Source of the DNA: Synechococcus sp. Cruz-7E5
GTDB taxonomy: Bacteria; Cyanobacteriota; Cyanobacteriia; PCC-6307; Cyanobiaceae
Length of the DNA: 64,000 bases
Direction of reading: 5' to 3'
Assembly (NCBI RefSeq): GCF_024345995.1
Contig: NZ_JAGQCE010000009.1
Coordinates: 44,220-108,219 of the forward strand
The notes under the pieces are model-generated. The model made no database searches, was not told the origin of the DNA, and saw only the letters and a program-made list of their open reading frames with translations. How positions within the stretch are numbered: position 1 is the first letter of the stretch; the number at the start of each line of letters is the position of its first letter. Of this stretch, positions 30,944 through 39,325 are shown one piece after another. The translations under genes and the position numbers were made by a program.

Positions 30944-32245
30944 ATGGTTCGGAATCTCTCTCGGCGGCTGTTTGCTGGACTGGCTACTACCGCCGTCAGC
31001 ATCACTCTGATTTCCTGCGGTGGTGGCGGCGGCGGAGACTCCGCAGGCAGCTTCGACGGCGAGATCAAAGTTGGCATTCTCCACTCACTGAGTGGAACCA
31101 TGGCAATCTCGGAAACGACCCTGAAAGAGGTCGAAGAGATGGCAATCAAAGAGATCAATGATGCCGGTGGCGTCAAGGTTGATGGCAAGTCGTACAAAAT
31201 CGTCCCTGTTATCGAGGACGGAGCTTCCGATTGGCCCACCTTTGCCGAGAAATCACAGAAGCTGATTGATTCCGACAAGGTGGCCGTGGTTTTCGGCGGC
31301 TGGACTTCCGCCAGCCGCAAGGCGATGCTGCCGGTGTATGAGGCCAAAAATCATATGCTCTTCTACCCGATTCAATACGAAGGGCAGGAGTGCTCCAGGA
31401 ACATCTTCTACACGGGTGCAGTTCCCAACCAGCAAGCTGAGCCAGCAGTCGACTGGCTGATGAAGACCTACGGCGACAAGCTTGGCAAAAAGGTCTATCT
31501 CGTCGGCTCTGACTACGTCTATCCACGGACTGCCAACACCATCATCAAGGAGCAGATGAAGGCTCTCGGCGGAGAAACCGTCGGGGAAGACTACATCCCT
31601 CTTGGCAACACTGAGGTGGCCCCGATCATTGCCAAGATCAAAAAGGCGTTCCCTGATGGTGGCATCATCATCAACACCTTGAACGGCGATTCCAACGTTG
31701 CCCTCTTCAAGCAGTTCAAGGCGGCTGGCATTGATCCGGAAAAATATCCGATCATGTCCTTCTCGATCGCCGAGGAGGAAATCCGCCAGATCGGCCCTGA
31801 GTACACCACAGGCACCTATGCAGCCTGGAACTTCTTCATGAGCCTGGACACCCCAGCATCGAAGAAGTTCACCTCCGACTTCCAGGCCATGTATGGCGCC
31901 GATCGGGTCACGGGTGACCCGGCAGAATCGGCCTACAACATGTTGTACCTCTGGAAGAATGCCGTCGAGAAGGCCGGTACGTTCGAAGATCTCGACAAGG
32001 TCCGCAAGACCATGATCGGCATCAAGTTTGCCGCGCCCCAGGGCGAGATCGAGATGTTCCCCAATCACCACACATCAGAGCGTGTGCTGATCGGGGAAGC
32101 CGAAGCAAACGGTCAGTTCAAGATCCTCGAAGACAGCAAAACGGCTATTCCGCCCCTGCCCTGGAACCAGTTCGTGCCCGAAACCAAGGGCTTCACCTGT
32201 GACTGGACCCAGGATCGTCCCGACGCCGGCAAGTTCAAGATGTGA
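30944..32245 (+). CDS. urtA: urea ABC transporter substrate-binding lipoprotein UrtA
   Basis: 433 residues. Periplasmic urea receptor of the high-affinity transporter. The N-terminus has a basic RNLSRR, a hydrophobic core and the lipobox LISC with lipidated Cys25, then a glycine-rich linker. IKVGILHSLSGTMAISE and the branched-chain amino-acid-type receptor fold follow (VFGGWTSASRKAMLPVYE, NIFYTGAVPNQQ). ATG 30944 is supported by the signal peptide and by the promoter placed just upstream. Confidence 0.96.
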   Translation: MVRNLSRRLFAGLATTAVSITLISCGGGGGGDSAGSFDGEIKVGILHSLSGTMAISETTLKEVEEMAIKEINDAGGVKVDGKSYKIVPVIEDGASDWPTFAEKSQKLIDSDKVAVVFGGWTSASRKAMLPVYEAKNHMLFYPIQYEGQECSRNIFYTGAVPNQQAEPAVDWLMKTYGDKLGKKVYLVGSDYVYPRTANTIIKEQMKALGGETVGEDYIPLGNTEVAPIIAKIKKAFPDGGIIINTLNGDSNVALFKQFKAAGIDPEKYPIMSFSIAEEEIRQIGPEYTTGTYAAWNFFMSLDTPASKKFTSDFQAMYGADRVTGDPAESAYNMLYLWKNAVEKAGTFEDLDKVRKTMIGIKFAAPQGEIEMFPNHHTSERVLIGEAEANGQFKILEDSKTAIPPLPWNQFVPETKGFTCDWTQDRPDAGKFKM

Positions 32246-32266
32246 TCACGGCCATCTCCGGGAGGC

Positions 32267-32305
32267 GATGAAGGATCGGTGGTTCCTCAGGGAGCCACCT
32301 TCATC
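32267..32305 (+). promoter_or_regulatory. intercistronic stem-loop between urtA and urtB
   Basis: GATGAAG (32267-32273) pairs with CTTCATC (32299-32305), and inside it GGTGG pairs with CCACC around a short loop, with a 4-nt bulge on the 5' side. No T-tract follows, so it is not a typical terminator. It more likely stabilises the 3' end of a processed urtA message, giving more receptor than permease. Confidence 0.6.
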
Positions 32306-32384
32306 CAGATCGATACAACACCACCTTCGAACTGGTCCAGCATCGTTAATGCGACGCTGGACCTAACTTTCAATATTCATTCCG

Positions 32385-33542
32385 TTGGAACTCTTCTTTT
32401 CTCAGATTCTCGATGGCCTAAGCATCGGATCCGTTCTGCTGCTTGCAGCCACTGGTCTGGCCATCGTTTTTGGCTTGATGGGGGTCATCAACCTCGCCCA
32501 TGGTGAGTTCATGATGCTGGGCGCTTATGTCACCTACGTGGTGCAGTCGGCGTTCAAACCCATGGGTGGTGTGATCTTTGAGCTTTATTTTCCAGTCTCC
32601 TTGGTCCTTGCCTTCATCGTCACTGGACTGATTGGCGTGCTGCTGGAGAGAACTCTGATAAGACAGCTCTACGGCAGGCCCTTGGAAACCCTGCTCGCCA
32701 CTTGGGGGGTCAGCCTGATTCTCATCCAGCTGATTCGAAGTGTGTCAACGGCCATGATGCTTGGCATCATCGTCGGTGTTGCCTCCGGCATTTTAATTTC
32801 TAAGCTACTGCGCGCGAAGTTCTCACTCAAGCCTTTCTTTACCTATCTCAATGGACTCGGCTGGGCTGTATCAATTCTCATCGGTCTGATTGCCGTCAAC
32901 ATCTTCGATAAAGTCCGCCCGCTCTCCAAGGCCTGGTTCGGTCCCCGCAACATCGACGTGACTGCCCCGAAATGGTTGCAGGGAAGCTGGGGGATGATCG
33001 GCACCATCGAACTGCCCGGACTGAGGATCTTCATCATCCTGCTTTCGGCCCTGTTGCTTCTGGCCACCTACTGGTTCCTGAACAAGAGCGTCTGGGGTCT
33101 GCGCATCCGTGCGGTCACCCAGAACCGTCAGATGAGCAACTGTTTAGGGATTCCTACCGATCGCGTTGACAGCATCACCTTCGGCATCGGATCCGGACTC
33201 GCCGGCGTGGCTGGGTGTGCCATAACGCTGTTGGGGTCGGTGGGCCCCAACCTCGGAGCCGCCTACATCGTGTCCTGCTTCATGGTGATCGTGCTGGGCG
33301 GAGTTGGCAACTTGCTCGGCACAGTGATCGCATCGATGCTGCTCGGGATCATTCAATCCGTGATCGGCTCAGGCACCTTGCTCACCGTCTTCCCTGACAT
33401 GCCGGAAGCGGCTAGAGGAGTCACCGAATTCTTCGCGACCACGAGCATGTCTCTGGTGCTCGTCTTCATCTTCATCATCGTTTTCCTCCAGTTCCGTCCC
33501 AACGGCATGTTCCCCCAGAAGGGACGATCTATCGATGCCTGA
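32385..33542 (+). CDS. urtB: urea ABC transporter permease UrtB
   Basis: 385 residues with multiple hydrophobic segments. The LivH-type permease N-terminus SQILDGLSIGSVLLLAATGLAI and IVFGLMGVINLAHGEFMMLGAY are intact. TTG 32385 is the only start that preserves the first helix; the next ATG would remove it. Forms the channel with UrtC in the plasma membrane. 139 bp separate it from urtA, including the stem-loop at 32267. Confidence 0.94.
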   Translation: MELFFSQILDGLSIGSVLLLAATGLAIVFGLMGVINLAHGEFMMLGAYVTYVVQSAFKPMGGVIFELYFPVSLVLAFIVTGLIGVLLERTLIRQLYGRPLETLLATWGVSLILIQLIRSVSTAMMLGIIVGVASGILISKLLRAKFSLKPFFTYLNGLGWAVSILIGLIAVNIFDKVRPLSKAWFGPRNIDVTAPKWLQGSWGMIGTIELPGLRIFIILLSALLLLATYWFLNKSVWGLRIRAVTQNRQMSNCLGIPTDRVDSITFGIGSGLAGVAGCAITLLGSVGPNLGAAYIVSCFMVIVLGGVGNLLGTVIASMLLGIIQSVIGSGTLLTVFPDMPEAARGVTEFFATTSMSLVLVFIFIIVFLQFRPNGMFPQKGRSIDA

Positions 33543-33602
33543 CCCAATCATCCCAACCCGCAGCAGTTTCCCGTTCCATCTCCCCACGAGGAGGCCTCAA
33601 CC

Positions 33603-34709
33603 TTGAAACTCTTCCAAAGACTTGTCCCCTGGATTCTGCTGGCGGTTGCCCTGTTCATCCTGCCGGCGGCCCTCGACGATTTCCGCCTCAATCTCTTCGG
33701 TCGTTACTTTGCGCTTGCCATCACGGCTCTGGCGATCGATCTGATCTGGGGATACACCGGTCTGCTGAGCCTGGGTCAGGGGATCTTCTTCGCGTTGGGT
33801 GGCTATGCGGTAGCCATGTACCTGATGCTCAACACCGAGAGCCTTGCTGGGGGTAACGGCATCCCCAAGTTCTTCGAGAATTACGGGGTAGCTGAGCTTC
33901 CCTTCTTCTGGAAGCCATTCTGGTCGCCAGCATTCACGCTGATCGCGCTTTGGGTGATCCCAGCGGTGGTGGCAGGTCTGGTGGGTTGGTTGATCTTCAG
34001 AAACCGGATCAAGGGGGTGTATTTCTCGATCATCACCCAGGCCGCGCTGATGGTGTTCTTCCACTTCTTCAACGGTCAGCAGAAACTCTTCGACGGCACC
34101 AACGGCCTCAAGACCAGCACATCTGAGCTGTTCGGCCAACTTGTCGGTTCCCCTGATATGCAGGTGGTGTTTTATCGCCTCACGGTGATCCTGCTCCCCT
34201 TGGCTTTTCTGGTCTGCCGCTACTTCACCAGCGGCCGCTTCGGTGATGCCCTGATCGCCATCCGGGACGATGAAACAAGATTTCGCTTTGCAGGTTTCAA
34301 TTCGGTCCCGTTCAAGACCATCGTCTTCCTGGTGGCCGGAGCCCTGTGCGGAATCTCCGGCGCCCTCTACACCGTCCAGTCCGGCATCGTTTCTCCCCAG
34401 TACATGTCGATCTCCTTCTCGATCGAGATGGTGATCTGGGTTGCCGTGGGAGGTCGGGGAACCTTGGTGGGTCCAATTATCGGAGCCACGTTGGTCAATT
34501 ACCTGCGCAGCCTTGTGAGCGAGGCCCTGCCTGAGGCCTGGCTCTTCGTTCAGGGGGCCCTGTTCATCTTCGTGGTGGTGCTCATGCCAGATGGCATCTA
34601 TGGCTGGGTCACCAACGGAGGCCTCAGGAGTCTGCTGGCCGCCTTCGGCATAGCCAAGAAGGCAAAAACCTATCCCCAGCTCGATGAGGAGGCTGTCCCC
34701 GTGGACTAG
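33603..34709 (+). CDS. urtC: urea ABC transporter permease UrtC
   Basis: 368 residues, LivM-type permease: LIWGYTGLLSLGQGIFFALGGYAVAMYL near the N-terminus and GAALCGISGALY-like and VGGRGTLVGPIIGA blocks later. TTG 33603 start with AGGAGG about 10 bases upstream (33588-33594). Pairs with UrtB. Confidence 0.95.
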   Translation: MKLFQRLVPWILLAVALFILPAALDDFRLNLFGRYFALAITALAIDLIWGYTGLLSLGQGIFFALGGYAVAMYLMLNTESLAGGNGIPKFFENYGVAELPFFWKPFWSPAFTLIALWVIPAVVAGLVGWLIFRNRIKGVYFSIITQAALMVFFHFFNGQQKLFDGTNGLKTSTSELFGQLVGSPDMQVVFYRLTVILLPLAFLVCRYFTSGRFGDALIAIRDDETRFRFAGFNSVPFKTIVFLVAGALCGISGALYTVQSGIVSPQYMSISFSIEMVIWVAVGGRGTLVGPIIGATLVNYLRSLVSEALPEAWLFVQGALFIFVVVLMPDGIYGWVTNGGLRSLLAAFGIAKKAKTYPQLDEEAVPVD

Positions 34710-34771
34710 GTAGCCCGATGATGCTGCCAGGTTTTCCTAAGTGACTGCTTTCTCGAATACGCACCTTTCCG

Positions 34772-35524
34772 ATGTCCATGTCAGAACCTCTACTCGAGCT
34801 AAATGACGTCAGCGTGAGTTTCGATGGCTTCTATGCCCTCACCGATCTCAGCATGAAGCTGTACAAGGGTGAGCTGAAGTCGATCATCGGACCGAACGGT
34901 GCCGGCAAGACAACGTTTCTGGATGTGATCACCGGCAAGGTGCGACCCACCAAGGGCTCGGTGACCTTCAAGGGACAATCCCTGCTCGGTGTTTCGGAGC
35001 AGAAGATCTCCCGTCAGGGGATCGGCCGCAAGTTCCAGACCCCGAGGGTCTTTGAGAACCTCAGCGTGCTTCGTAATCTCGAACTGGCCGCTTCTCCGGT
35101 GAAGAACGCCTTCAGCCTATTGGGGTCCGGGCTGCCTCAGGCCGCCAAGGACGAGGTTCATCGCATCATGAACTATGTGGGACTGGCACCCTTCGCCACC
35201 GTGAAAGCCGGCTCCCTCTCCCATGGCCAGAAGCAGTGGCTGGCCATCGCTTCCTTGGTGGCCCAGGCGCCGGAAGTGCTGCTCCTGGATGAACCGGTTG
35301 CCGGTCTCACCGATGAGGAAACTCTGCGAACTGCTGAACTGATCAAGTCTTTGGCTGGCGACCACACCGTAGTGGTGATCGAGCACGACATGGAGTTCAT
35401 CCGGGATCTCGATTTCGACGTCACCGTTCTACACCAGGGACAGGTGCTCACAGAGGGTCCATTGGACCAGGTCAAAGCCGATCCCAGAGTCATCGAGGTC
35501 TACCTGGGGCCCCCCGAACAGTAA
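34772..35524 (+). CDS. urtD: urea ABC transporter ATP-binding protein UrtD
   Basis: 250 residues, LivG-type ATPase. Walker A GPNGAGKTT, Q-loop region RKFQTPRVFENLSV, signature LSHGQKQWLAIA (a degenerate LSGGQ as is usual in UrtD), Walker B VLLLDEPVAGL and switch His in VVIEHDMEFI. It lies 62 bp after urtC and 29 bp before urtE. Confidence 0.95.
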   Translation: MSMSEPLLELNDVSVSFDGFYALTDLSMKLYKGELKSIIGPNGAGKTTFLDVITGKVRPTKGSVTFKGQSLLGVSEQKISRQGIGRKFQTPRVFENLSVLRNLELAASPVKNAFSLLGSGLPQAAKDEVHRIMNYVGLAPFATVKAGSLSHGQKQWLAIASLVAQAPEVLLLDEPVAGLTDEETLRTAELIKSLAGDHTVVVIEHDMEFIRDLDFDVTVLHQGQVLTEGPLDQVKADPRVIEVYLGPPEQ

Positions 35525-35553
35525 ACGCTTCCCGACCTTCAACAACCGCCCTC

Positions 35554-36279
35554 ATGTCTACCACCAGCGAAAAGACCCTGCTCCAGGTCAAAGGACTGAA
35601 TGTGTATTACGGAGAAAGCCATATTCTCCGCAACGTAGACCTGAGCATTCAGGAGGGGAAAATGGTCTGCCTGATCGGCCGCAACGGCGTCGGCAAGACC
35701 ACCTTTCTCAAGACCATCATCGGCCTGCTGCAGCAGCGTTCCGGCACGATCGACTACGGCAACGGCCAGCTCTCTAATCAACCTCCCTACAGGAGGGCCC
35801 GGGCAGGCATCGGCTATGTCTCGCAAGGCCGTGACATCATTCCCCAGGTGTCAGTAAAAGAAAATCTCCTGCTGGGCATGGAGGCCCTACCCGGAGGGCT
35901 CGAAAAGAACCGCCACATCGACCCCCTGATCTTCGATCTCTTTCCGATTCTCGAGAAGTTCCTCAAGCGCAAAGGTGGCGACCTCAGTGGCGGACAGCAG
36001 CAGCAGCTGGCAATCGCCCGGGCTCTGCTGGGCAAGCCAAAACTGCTGCTCCTGGATGAACCTACCGAGGGTATTCAACCGTCGATCATCCTCGACATCG
36101 AGCACGCCGTTCAGCGGATCATGAAGGAGACTGGCATCAGCGTGCTGCTGGTGGAGCAACATCTTCACTTCGTGCGCCAGTCCGATTTCTATTACGCCAT
36201 GCAGCGGGGTGGCATTGTTGCCAGCGGCAAGACGGAACAACTCTCCGACGATGTGATCAAGGAGTTCCTGACGGTCTGA
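35554..36279 (+). CDS. urtE: urea ABC transporter ATP-binding protein UrtE
   Basis: 241 residues, LivF-type ATPase. Walker A GRNGVGKTT, signature LSGGQQQQLAIARAL, Walker B LLLLDEPTEGIQPS and switch His in LLVEQHLHFVRQ. Forms the nucleotide-binding heterodimer with UrtD and closes the urtABCDE operon. Convergent with fmdB 24 bp away. Confidence 0.95.
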   Translation: MSTTSEKTLLQVKGLNVYYGESHILRNVDLSIQEGKMVCLIGRNGVGKTTFLKTIIGLLQQRSGTIDYGNGQLSNQPPYRRARAGIGYVSQGRDIIPQVSVKENLLLGMEALPGGLEKNRHIDPLIFDLFPILEKFLKRKGGDLSGGQQQQLAIARALLGKPKLLLLDEPTEGIQPSIILDIEHAVQRIMKETGISVLLVEQHLHFVRQSDFYYAMQRGGIVASGKTEQLSDDVIKEFLTV

Positions 36280-36303
36280 TCGACCCTGTCCCCTTTAATG
36301 GTT

Positions 36304-36576
36304 TCAGCAGCCTCGATTCAGCATCCAGGGACGGGTGCTGCTCTGCTTCAGTCGGGGCTTTCCAGCCGGAGGGGTATCTTGCTTGCGCACGAGTCGTGGT
36401 TCCGACTGTTCCTGCTTGAGCCGCAGGGGGCCGGTTAGGGACATCACCGGCGTGAACACGCGTGTACCTTCAGCATCACAGGCAGGACAGTTCGTGTCGC
36501 TCTGACGCTGATCGATGCTGCGCCAGACTTCATAGTTTTCGCAGCCGTTGGTGCAGCTGTATTCGTAGACGGGCAT
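36304..36576 (-). CDS. fmdB: FmdB-type zinc-ribbon protein
   Basis: 90 residues beginning MPVYEYSC. Cys 8, Cys 12, Cys 30 and Cys 33 (SCTNGC and NCPAC) form the zinc ribbon typical of FmdB proteins found beside formamidase genes. The C-terminal half is basic and low in complexity. A role in regulating formamidase or transport has been suggested for the family but is not proven. It follows fmdA by 84 bp, with a hairpin in between. Confidence 0.85.
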   Translation of the reverse strand: MPVYEYSCTNGCENYEVWRSIDQRQSDTNCPACDAEGTRVFTPVMSLTGPLRLKQEQSEPRLVRKQDTPPAGKPRLKQSSTRPWMLNRGC

Positions 36577-36617
36577 CGTTGGAGGAGACAGAGATCTTGG
36601 CAAAAGTCAGCACAATA

Positions 36618-36643
36618 GAAAGGGGGCCTGTGCTCAGACCCCC
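36618..36643 (-). terminator. hairpin between fmdA and fmdB, weak terminator or attenuator
   Basis: Read on the minus strand, GGGGGTCTG pairs with CAGGCCCCC (nine pairs, one G-T) around the loop AGCA, followed by TTTCTATT. The short, interrupted T-run suggests partial termination, which would lower fmdB expression relative to fmdA. Confidence 0.5.
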
Positions 36644-36660
36644 CGATCGACCATTGCTGA

Positions 36661-37866
36661 TCAGCAGGGCAGAATATCCTGATCGAAGATTGATGTTGGA
36701 ATCGCCAGGGTACAACAGGCATTTGGAATGTCGACGATGCCGCTGATCCGTCCCTCGACTGGCGCACAGCTCAGGAGCAGATAGGCCTGCTCACCCGTGT
36801 AGCCAAACTTCTTGAGGTACTCAATCGCATTGAGGCAAGCCCGCCGGTAGGCGATATGCACATCCATGTAGTACTGCTTGCCATCGAACTCATCCACCGA
36901 GATCCCCTCAAACACGAGGTAATCAGTGAAATGAGGCTCGACGGGGCTGGTCTTGAACATGGGATTGACCATCCCATACTTCTCCATGCCACCCTTGATG
37001 ATCTCCACATGCAGATCGAGGTAGCCCGACATCTCGATGGCGCCGCAGAACGAGATCTCTCCATCACCCTGGGAGAAGTGGATGTCTCCCATCGAGAGCT
37101 TGGCCCCTTCCACATAGACGGGGAAGTAGATCTTCGTGCCTTTGGTGAGATTCTTGATGTCGCAGTTGCCGCCATGCTCACGGGGAGGCACCGTGCGGGC
37201 CGCCTCATTGGCCACCCGCTCGAACTCCGAGCTGGGCAGGGTTCCGAGGATGGCGCTGTTGGGATTGGGCAGGGCCGCCAGCACCGGCTCACTGCCCGAA
37301 AGGCCAGCTCCGTAGGTGCGCCGGTCGGGGGCGGTGTTCACCAACTCGGTTTCACGGCGGTTCCACTCCCGCAGCAGCTCATGGGAGGGAGCACAGCCGA
37401 TCAGGCCAGGGTGGGTGATGCCGGCGAAGCGGACACCGGGGATATGCCTGGAGCTGGTGTAGATCCCTTCGAAATCCCAGATGGCCTTAGCCGCCTTGGG
37501 GTAGTGATCTGTGAGGAATCCACCTCCGTTTTCCTTGGCGAAGATGCCCGTGAAGCCCCATTCATCTCCCTGGAGGGCACCGACATCGAGAATATCGACC
37601 ACCAAGATGTCGCCAGGCTGGGCACCATTCACCCAGATCGGCCCACTCAGGACATGGACAACCTCAAGATTGACATCGGCGATATCCTGAGGATCATCAT
37701 TGTCCTTGATCTGGCCATCGGTCCAATCCTTGCATTCGATCCTGAACACATCTCCCGGATTGACTGAAACAACAGCAGGGATGTCGGGATGCCAGCGGTT
37801 ATGGCCCGGCATCTCCTGCTGGTCCATCGTCTTGGTGAGATCGACCTTGAATAGTGTTTTCGGCAT
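36661..37866 (-). CDS. fmdA: formamidase (acetamidase/formamidase family)
   Basis: 401 residues. Hydrolyses formamide to formate and ammonia. Family blocks: RWHPDIPAVVSVNPGDVFRIEC, GPIWVNGAQPGDILVVDILD, HPGLIGCAPSHELL, HGGNCDIKNLTKGTKIYFPV and HFSQGDGEISFCGAIE. Start at ATG 37866, because the in-frame start at 37914 would lie upstream of the predicted transcription start given by the NtcA site. The neighbouring urea transporter and NtcA box place it in nitrogen scavenging. Confidence 0.95.
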   Translation of the reverse strand: MPKTLFKVDLTKTMDQQEMPGHNRWHPDIPAVVSVNPGDVFRIECKDWTDGQIKDNDDPQDIADVNLEVVHVLSGPIWVNGAQPGDILVVDILDVGALQGDEWGFTGIFAKENGGGFLTDHYPKAAKAIWDFEGIYTSSRHIPGVRFAGITHPGLIGCAPSHELLREWNRRETELVNTAPDRRTYGAGLSGSEPVLAALPNPNSAILGTLPSSEFERVANEAARTVPPREHGGNCDIKNLTKGTKIYFPVYVEGAKLSMGDIHFSQGDGEISFCGAIEMSGYLDLHVEIIKGGMEKYGMVNPMFKTSPVEPHFTDYLVFEGISVDEFDGKQYYMDVHIAYRRACLNAIEYLKKFGYTGEQAYLLLSCAPVEGRISGIVDIPNACCTLAIPTSIFDQDILPC

Positions 37867-37899
37867 CGAGTGGAGGGGAACGGTGCGGTTTTCACCCAC

Positions 37900-37941
37900 A
37901 TCCAACGCGAGCACTCCAAGGCAAGCAGTATCAGCGGTTAC
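37900..37941 (-). promoter_or_regulatory. predicted NtcA-activated promoter of fmdA
   Basis: A perfect GTA-N8-TAC palindrome at 37928-37941 (minus strand GTAACCGCTGATAC). Exactly 22 bp downstream is TTGGAT at 37900-37905, a weak match to the TAN3T -10 element. The box lies 62 bp before the chosen fmdA ATG. Confidence 0.7.
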
Positions 37942-37965
37942 AGGACCCCGCGCTCAGCGGCCCGG

Positions 37966-38463
37966 TCACTGGCGTGCCGTGCTGTCATCGAAATCACCGC
38001 GGCGGCAGAGGTTGTCCTTGAGGCGAGCCGTCCAGGCCTGAGGTTTCAAGTCACCACTGGCCTCGATCCGCCCATCAAAGTGATAGAGAATCTGCCAGCG
38101 ACTCTTGCCGCTCAGCTGAGCGGCCTCGGCAACATCCGTGATGGGGTAGCCATAGAGGTTGTCGTAGCTGGGCCAGCCGGGCGTGTCCTTGATGCTGCAG
38201 ACGGCGTTGAGAGCATGCAGGCGTCCATCCGTCGGCTGGCCAGGCCCATGCAGGCGCACAGCGCCCTTGTAAAGGCCGTTGGACACTCCGGGCTTGAAGG
38301 TCTGGGCAAGCTCCACCCGGGTCCCCTCCGCCACAACCAGCGCATCCCCCAGCCTGGCGTTCTGAACGGCCACCTCCTTTGGCCCGCCGCAGGCCGAAAG
38401 CCCCGCCAGCAGCACTGCCAACCCCGGGATCACCGCTGCCGCCTCGACCCTCACGCTGTTCAC
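37966..38463 (-). CDS. small lipoprotein, unknown function
   Basis: 165 residues from GTG 38463. A hydrophobic signal (AAAVIPGLAVLLAGLSAC) ends in the lipobox LSAC with Cys25 as the lipidation site. The mature part has two further cysteines (NAVCSIKD and DNLCRRGD), which could form a disulfide in the periplasm. The frame is open upstream into pabC but only this start gives a signal peptide. I recognise no family. It lies upstream of the fmdA promoter and probably has separate control. Confidence 0.65.
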   Translation of the reverse strand: MNSVRVEAAAVIPGLAVLLAGLSACGGPKEVAVQNARLGDALVVAEGTRVELAQTFKPGVSNGLYKGAVRLHGPGQPTDGRLHALNAVCSIKDTPGWPSYDNLYGYPITDVAEAAQLSGKSRWQILYHFDGRIEASGDLKPQAWTARLKDNLCRRGDFDDSTARQ

Positions 38464-38513
38464 CCGTTGATGACCAGACGCTATGACAACTGCTTGCGGC
38501 GATGGCCCCTGGA

Positions 38514-39263
38514 TCACTCGTCGAGCAAGCCACGCCAGAGGTGCTCCGGATCGGGCCAGGTTGGCAGCACATCCCCCTCCAGGAACCGGATCGGTCGGCA
38601 GCCGAGGCTGTTGATCAGCAGCGCACCATGACGCAACTGGGAGGCCTCGATCGGAGCCGGGGCCTCCTGGACCAGCCCCAGGGCCAGGGCCCTGGCCCGC
38701 ATAACTCCTGGCAGGCAGCCACTGGTGAGCGGCGGAGTCCACCAGCCCTGGGGTTGGCGCACCAGCAGGTTGGCGCTGGTGCCGCAGCAGAGCCCCCCGG
38801 CCGTGCTCTCCAGCAGCGCGTCCTCCTGCCCCGCCCTCTGGGCCTCCAGCCTGGCCAGCACGGCAGCGCCATAGGCGAAGGTCTTGCAGGAGCTGAGCTG
38901 ACTGGCGGCATTGCGCTGCTCAAGACTGCTGATCACAGCGGAAACCGAGCTGAAGTCAGGCCGGGCAGCGCTGAGCTGCAGCCAGAAGCGTCCTGGTCCG
39001 GTCGAGGCTTCGAGGCCGCGGCCCCCATCGCCCCGGCTCCAGTTGAGCCGCAGAGCCCCGCTGCCGATCCCGCTGCGCTCGATCGCCTCGCGGGCCAGCA
39101 CCGCCACCCGCTCCTGCGGCGGCGGGGGCTCAAGCCCCAGCACGGCCGCGCCCCGCCGCCAGCGCTGGAGGTGCTGCGCCAGCAACCGGGGGCGGCGCCC
39201 CTCCACCAGGACCGTTTCGAACAGCCCATCGGCCAGGCTCAGGCCCCGATCCGAGAGCGGCAC
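38514..39263 (-). CDS. pabC: aminodeoxychorismate lyase (class IV aminotransferase)
   Basis: 249 residues from GTG 39263. Converts 4-amino-4-deoxychorismate to p-aminobenzoate for folate. LSDRGLSLADGLFETVLVEG and SSLEQRNAASQLSSCKTFAYG (PLP lysine in CKT) are family blocks. The typical N-terminus IAWIDG is encoded just upstream in the same frame, without any ATG, GTG or TTG. A CTG at 39329 overlaps the pabB stop as CTGA, so the true protein may be 271 residues. Confidence 0.85.
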   Translation of the reverse strand: MPLSDRGLSLADGLFETVLVEGRRPRLLAQHLQRWRRGAAVLGLEPPPPQERVAVLAREAIERSGIGSGALRLNWSRGDGGRGLEASTGPGRFWLQLSAARPDFSSVSAVISSLEQRNAASQLSSCKTFAYGAAVLARLEAQRAGQEDALLESTAGGLCCGTSANLLVRQPQGWWTPPLTSGCLPGVMRARALALGLVQEAPAPIEASQLRHGALLINSLGCRPIRFLEGDVLPTWPDPEHLWRGLLDE

Positions 39264-39325
39264 CGAGAGGCTGCCAGGTGCACCCCACCGCCCCCCCTCG
39301 GGTCCATCGATCCAGGCGATCGCGT

